Part shown: positions 4,795 through 7,002 of the stretch, piece by piece
Layout: each line of letters begins with the position of its first letter
How positions within the stretch are numbered: position 1 is the stretch's first letter
Assembly (NCBI GenBank): GCA_904419095.1
Contig: CAJFQT010000077.1
Span: 1 to 7,002, forward strand
Direction of reading: 5' to 3'
DNA from: an uncultured Clostridia bacterium
Lineage (GTDB): Bacteria; Bacillota; Clostridia; TANB77; CAG-508
Length of the DNA: 7,002 nucleotides
Notes under the pieces: model-generated
The model's input: the letters and a program-made list of their open reading frames with translations, nothing else
Databases searched by the model: none
What the model was told of the DNA's origin: nothing
Program-made: the position numbers and the translations under genes

Positions 4795-5793
4795 TTAAGA
4801 ATTTAATTTTAAATTTGGTACAGCATTTAATTTCATATCATCTCTTTTTCCAGCCATATAATTATAAAAACCAGCTGATGCTATCATAGCTGCATTATCA
4901 GTACAAAGTTTTAAGTCTGGCATATAAATTTTATATCCTTCTTTTTCTAATTTTAAAAATTCTTTTCTAATATAACTATTAGCTGAAACACCACCAGCTA
5001 ATGCAATAATTTTTGTATTTACTTCTTCTTTATTTAATACTTTTTTTACATTTTCTATTAATTCTTCAGTTACAGCTTTTTGAAAACTTGCACATAAATT
5101 AGCTTTATTAATATTTTCCATCTTATGATTTAAATTAATCACAGCTGTTTTTATTCCACTAAAACTAAAATCTGCATTTTCAAAATGCGTTTTTGGTAAA
5201 TCATATTCAGGTATTCCCTCTTTTGCTAAATTATCAACCTTTGGTCCTCCTGGATATCCAAGTCCAACTACCCTTGCAACTTTATCAAATGCTTCTCCTA
5301 TGGCATCATCTCTTGTTTTTCCTAGCACTTCAAAACTTGTGTAATCCTTGACATATACAACTTGAGTATTTCCTCCTGACATCATCATACATAAAAATGG
5401 AGGTTTTAATTCCTCGTATGTAATATAATTTGCTGCTATGTGTCCTTCAATATGATTTACTCCTACTAAAGGCTTTCCTGTTGCAAAACTTAAAGCTTTT
5501 CCATAAGATAATCCTACTAGTAAAGCTCCTACTAGGCCTGGTCCATATGTTGGAGTAATAGCATCTATGTCAGCAAATGATACATTAGCATCACTTAATG
5601 CTTTTTTCGTAACTCTAGAAATCGCTTCAATATGATTTCTAGATGCAATTTCAGGAACTACTCCCCCATATTTTTCATGTATTGGTATTTGTGTGTCTAT
5701 AACATTTGATAAAACTTCTCTACCATTTTTCACAACAGCTACAGAAGTTTCATCACAACTAGACTCTATTCCAAGTGTTAATATATCTTTCAA
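4795..5793 (-). CDS. tsaD: tRNA N6-adenosine threonylcarbamoyltransferase TsaD
   Basis: TsaD transfers the threonylcarbamoyl group from threonylcarbamoyl-AMP to A37 of tRNAs that read ANN codons, working in the cytoplasm with TsaB and TsaE. The protein is an ASKHA-fold (Kae1/Gcp) enzyme of about 332 residues. It opens with ILTLGIESSCDETS and carries the metal-binding HIEGH (H117 and H121, counted from the upstream ATG) and D302 in CTDNAAMIA. It also has SGGNTQ, GEAFDKVARV, YPGGP and GGVSANS of the nucleotide site, and ends VPNLKL as the family does. I use the TTG at 5793, because the SD AAAGGA (5803-5808) touches the upstream ATG at 5802 with no spacing but is 9 nt from the TTG; the resulting N-terminus MKDILTLG is also typical. 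The gene follows the 70-aa membrane gene closely. TsaB and TsaE genes are not in the window. Confidence 0.96.
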   Translation of the reverse strand: MKDILTLGIESSCDETSVAVVKNGREVLSNVIDTQIPIHEKYGGVVPEIASRNHIEAISRVTKKALSDANVSFADIDAITPTYGPGLVGALLVGLSYGKALSFATGKPLVGVNHIEGHIAANYITYEELKPPFLCMMMSGGNTQVVYVKDYTSFEVLGKTRDDAIGEAFDKVARVVGLGYPGGPKVDNLAKEGIPEYDLPKTHFENADFSFSGIKTAVINLNHKMENINKANLCASFQKAVTEELIENVKKVLNKEEVNTKIIALAGGVSANSYIRKEFLKLEKEGYKIYMPDLKLCTDNAAMIASAGFYNYMAGKRDDMKLNAVPNLKLNS

Positions 5794-5802
5794 AAATCTC
5801 AT

Positions 5803-5808
5803 TCCTTT
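5803..5808 (-). promoter_or_regulatory. tsaD ribosome binding site favouring a TTG start
   Basis: AAAGGA on the minus strand abuts the ATG at 5802 (spacing 0) and lies 9 nt before the in-frame TTG at 5793. The 5-10 nt region before the ATG holds no other SD. The site begins 3 nt after the stop of the preceding gene is reached at 5809, which suggests coupled translation. Confidence 0.55.
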
Positions 5809-6021
5809 TTATTCAATACTATTTCCTTGTAAACTTTCTATTTCTTGTTTTAAACTATTTATTTCTTCTTGTTGCTCACTAATTTGTTCATCTTTTTGTG
5901 TGATTTCTATGTTTCTTGAAAAAACACCTGCTAGAAATGATATTACAAATATTACAATTATTATAACTGCATTTCTTACTTTGCTCTCCATTTTATACAT
6001 TTCTTTATCATATATCTTCAT
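5809..6021 (-). CDS. Small single-pass membrane protein with a coiled coil, unknown function
   Basis: The protein has 70 residues: a short basic N-terminus (about 1-16, in the cytoplasm by the positive-inside rule), one hydrophobic helix (about 17-35, rich in I, V and F), and a hydrophilic C-terminal part (about 38-68) dominated by E, Q, K, I and L with heptad-like spacing (EQQEEINSLKQEIESLQ). This predicts a type II-like membrane anchor with an external coiled coil. The shape recalls FtsL/DivIC-type proteins, but it is shorter and lacks their conserved C-terminal segment, so I assign no function. The ATG at 6021 has a strong SD, GGAGG (6030-6034), at 8 nt. The gene lies 22 bp after the M50 protease gene and just before tsaD, so the three are very likely co-transcribed. 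A membrane protein encoded directly after an intramembrane protease could be its substrate or partner; that is inference. Confidence 0.75.
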   Translation of the reverse strand: MKIYDKEMYKMESKVRNAVIIIVIFVISFLAGVFSRNIEITQKDEQISEQQEEINSLKQEIESLQGNSIE

Positions 6022-6043
6022 CTATTATTCCTCCATTAAATAC

Positions 6044-6793
6044 TTATAATAGTGGTAAACCAAATATTAACCTAGCTAAATTTAAGATTGCAGTGCTTAT
6101 CCAATTTATTACAGGTGAAATTATAATTCCTGCTATTCCAGTTATCCAAATAACAACAAAAATTATATAAAATATATTTCCATTGCTTACAAACCATTGC
6201 TTTGCATTATATGGTAAAAATGGCATTATTATTTTTGAACCATCTAGTGGTGGTAATGGTATTAAATTAAATACTCCTAAACCTATATTTGTTGTAACAA
6301 TCGCACCTAGGATAAGCATTATAACAGTGCCAACATTAGAAGACAAAAATTGCATACTTCCAAACTTATATACTGCACAGTAGACAAGAGCAAAAATAAA
6401 AGCTAATAATATATTCATAATTGGTCCTGCTGCTGATACAATTGCTTCACATTTTTCCATTGACATTTTTCTTGTATAGTTTCTAGGATCAACATGTACA
6501 GGTTTTCCCCATCCAAATCCTGCTACTAATAACATTAAAGTTCCAATTGGATCCAAATGACTAAATGGATTTAAATTTAGTCTTCCTTCTCTTCTTGCAG
6601 TATCATCTCCTAATCTATCAGCTACAAATGCATGTGCAAATTCGTGAAAAGTAATGGCAATTAATACTGCTGGTGCACTAATAAGTAAACTTATAAGCAT
6701 TCCTGGATTAGCAGCAAATTGCATAACTGCTGCTAATAGTAAAATTCCTATAATAATCATTATAATTCTTCTATCAAATTGAAAATTAAACAT
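6044..6793 (-). CDS. Site-2 protease family (M50) intramembrane zinc metalloprotease
   Basis: This 249-residue polytopic membrane protein belongs to the compact M50 group that resembles Bacillus YwhC. The zinc-binding motif HEFAH (H50, E51, H54) sits at the end of an early membrane helix, and the third ligand is D184 in NLIPLPPLDG. Other family marks are GWGKPV (95-100 region), the AAGPIMN helix (121-127) and RLNLNPFSHLDPIG (71-84). Hydrophobic segments occur at about 9-28, 31-50, 84-93, 121-145, 154-176, 205-220 and 222-243. No PDZ domain is present, unlike RseP. Such enzymes cleave membrane helices of other proteins inside the bilayer; the substrate here is unknown. The ATG at 6793 has an SD AGGAG (6799-6803) at 5 nt. 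It is the first gene of a cluster with the 70-aa membrane protein and tsaD. All active-site residues are present, so it should be active. Confidence 0.94.
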   Translation of the reverse strand: MFNFQFDRRIIMIIIGILLLAAVMQFAANPGMLISLLISAPAVLIAITFHEFAHAFVADRLGDDTARREGRLNLNPFSHLDPIGTLMLLVAGFGWGKPVHVDPRNYTRKMSMEKCEAIVSAAGPIMNILLAFIFALVYCAVYKFGSMQFLSSNVGTVIMLILGAIVTTNIGLGVFNLIPLPPLDGSKIIMPFLPYNAKQWFVSNGNIFYIIFVVIWITGIAGIIISPVINWISTAILNLARLIFGLPLL

Positions 6794-6816
6794 ATTTTCT
6801 CCTATTCTTTCCCACT

Positions 6817-6822
6817 TTTATA
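6817..6822 (-). promoter_or_regulatory. Possible -10 element upstream of the M50 protease gene
   Basis: TATAAA on the minus strand lies 24 nt before the start codon. No good -35 is found at 16-18 bp: the best match, TTCAAA at 6842-6847, is 19 bp away. A promoter is expected here because the REP-like palindrome separates this gene from whatever lies to the right, but the evidence is weak. Confidence 0.22.
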
Positions 6823-6847
6823 TTCTAACAAAATATAAATTTTTGAA

Positions 6848-6895
6848 GGTCTGTCCCCAAAATCCCTCCTAGGAGGGATTTTAAGGACCGTCCCC
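6848..6895. repeat. REP/MITE-like palindromic unit with GTCCCC direct repeats
   Basis: A perfect 24-bp palindrome (6859-6882, half-site AAAATCCCTCCT) is flanked by the direct repeats GGTCTGTCCCC (6848-6858) and GGACCGTCCCC (6885-6895), identical at 9 of 11 positions. GTCC (6853-6856) can also pair with GGAC (6885-6888), extending the hairpin past a 2x2 internal loop. The unit is far richer in G and C than its surroundings. Such units are known in Firmicutes as extragenic palindromes spread by REP-associated (IS200-like) transposases; membership here is inferred from shape and composition. It could also act as a weak terminator, but only four T follow on either strand. Confidence 0.6.
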
Positions 6896-7002
6896 TAATC
6901 CCTAGGTTTCATTGAGCAATTTTATAAAATGCTTGAAATCCTATTTTTCTAATAAATTTCTTCAATATTTTTGCCTTGAAATATTGCTAATTTACAGCTA
7001 CG
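6896..7002. other. No defensible gene; AT-rich sequence at the right edge
   Basis: On the minus strand one frame is open from the edge (7002) for 17 codons to a TAG at 6949-6951, ending KLAIFQGKNIEEIY. Another frame carries 25 codons between stops, ending GFQAFYKIAQ at a TGA (6909-6911). Either could be the tail or a decayed piece of a gene to the right. Both are too short to call. No terminator other than the palindromic unit is visible. Confidence 0.3.

Noticed and set aside
5809..6021. FtsL/DivIC-type cell-division protein
   Set aside because: The helix plus coiled-coil layout is similar, but the protein is short, lacks the conserved C-terminal region and is not in a division gene cluster.
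5693..6049. Plus-strand 118-codon frame spanning the tsaD start and the 70-aa gene
   Set aside because: It crosses two well-supported minus-strand genes and their SD sites. Its composition is that expected of an antisense shadow.
6916..6933. AT-rich inverted repeat around the AGCAATTTTATAAAATGCT stretch
   Set aside because: It needs a bulged base, has no GC support or T tract, and arms of this kind are expected by chance in such AT-rich DNA.
6949..7002. Resemblance of KLAIFQGKNI to the start of BRO-N antirepressor-like proteins
   Set aside because: Only about ten residues are similar, and a stop follows seven codons after the resemblance starts to fade. This is too little to name a family.

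Overview
The window is a compact stretch of very AT-rich chromosome from a low-GC Firmicute, most likely an anaerobic member of the Clostridia. The evidence is the base composition, strong purine-rich Shine-Dalgarno (SD) sites, and a PerR-rubrerythrin peroxide-defence pair. The standard genetic code fits every gene. All the genes I can support lie on the minus strand, so transcription runs right to left. No mobile-element gene, rRNA, tRNA or CRISPR array is visible.

Layout in transcription order, from the right edge. (1) 6794-7002 has no defensible gene. It holds a GC-rich 24-bp perfect palindrome flanked by GTCCCC-type direct repeats (6848-6895), which looks like a REP/MITE-like unit. (2) 6793-4795 is a three-gene cluster: a site-2-protease-like M50 membrane metalloprotease, a 70-aa single-pass membrane coiled-coil protein, and tsaD, the catalytic subunit for the tRNA modification t6A. 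(3) 4794-4568 is an intergenic region with a weak promoter candidate and an SD that sits 32 nt before the next start codon, with a small hairpin between them. (4) 4567-1577 is a second cluster: a calcineurin-like phosphoesterase, the branch-migrating helicase recG, and a 65-aa two-helix membrane protein. It ends in an intrinsic terminator that overlaps the last stop codon. (5) 1446-1536 is a GC-richer segment closed by a 6-bp inverted repeat; its nature is unknown. (6) 1406-392 is perR followed by rubrerythrin, with a consensus promoter, a 23-bp palindromic operator at the inferred transcription start, and a strong terminator after rubrerythrin (321-374). (7) The left edge holds the first 79 codons of a minimal nucleotidyltransferase. 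Its extended -10 element lies inside one arm of a 10-bp inverted repeat.

How the genes relate: perR-rbr forms a self-contained, probably autoregulated peroxide-stress operon. tsaD and recG are housekeeping functions (decoding fidelity, and DNA repair or fork restart). The nucleotidyltransferase resembles the antitoxin half of MNT/HEPN toxin-antitoxin pairs, whose partner would lie beyond the left edge. Three gene starts are better placed than the longest reading frame suggests: perR at 1335, recG at 3830 and tsaD at 5793 (TTG).

I do not see a clearly new multi-gene system. The most notable signals are the dyad over the nucleotidyltransferase promoter, the perR operator arrangement, the structured element at 1446-1536, the displaced SD at 4600-4605, the REP-like unit, and the small membrane protein encoded directly after an intramembrane protease.
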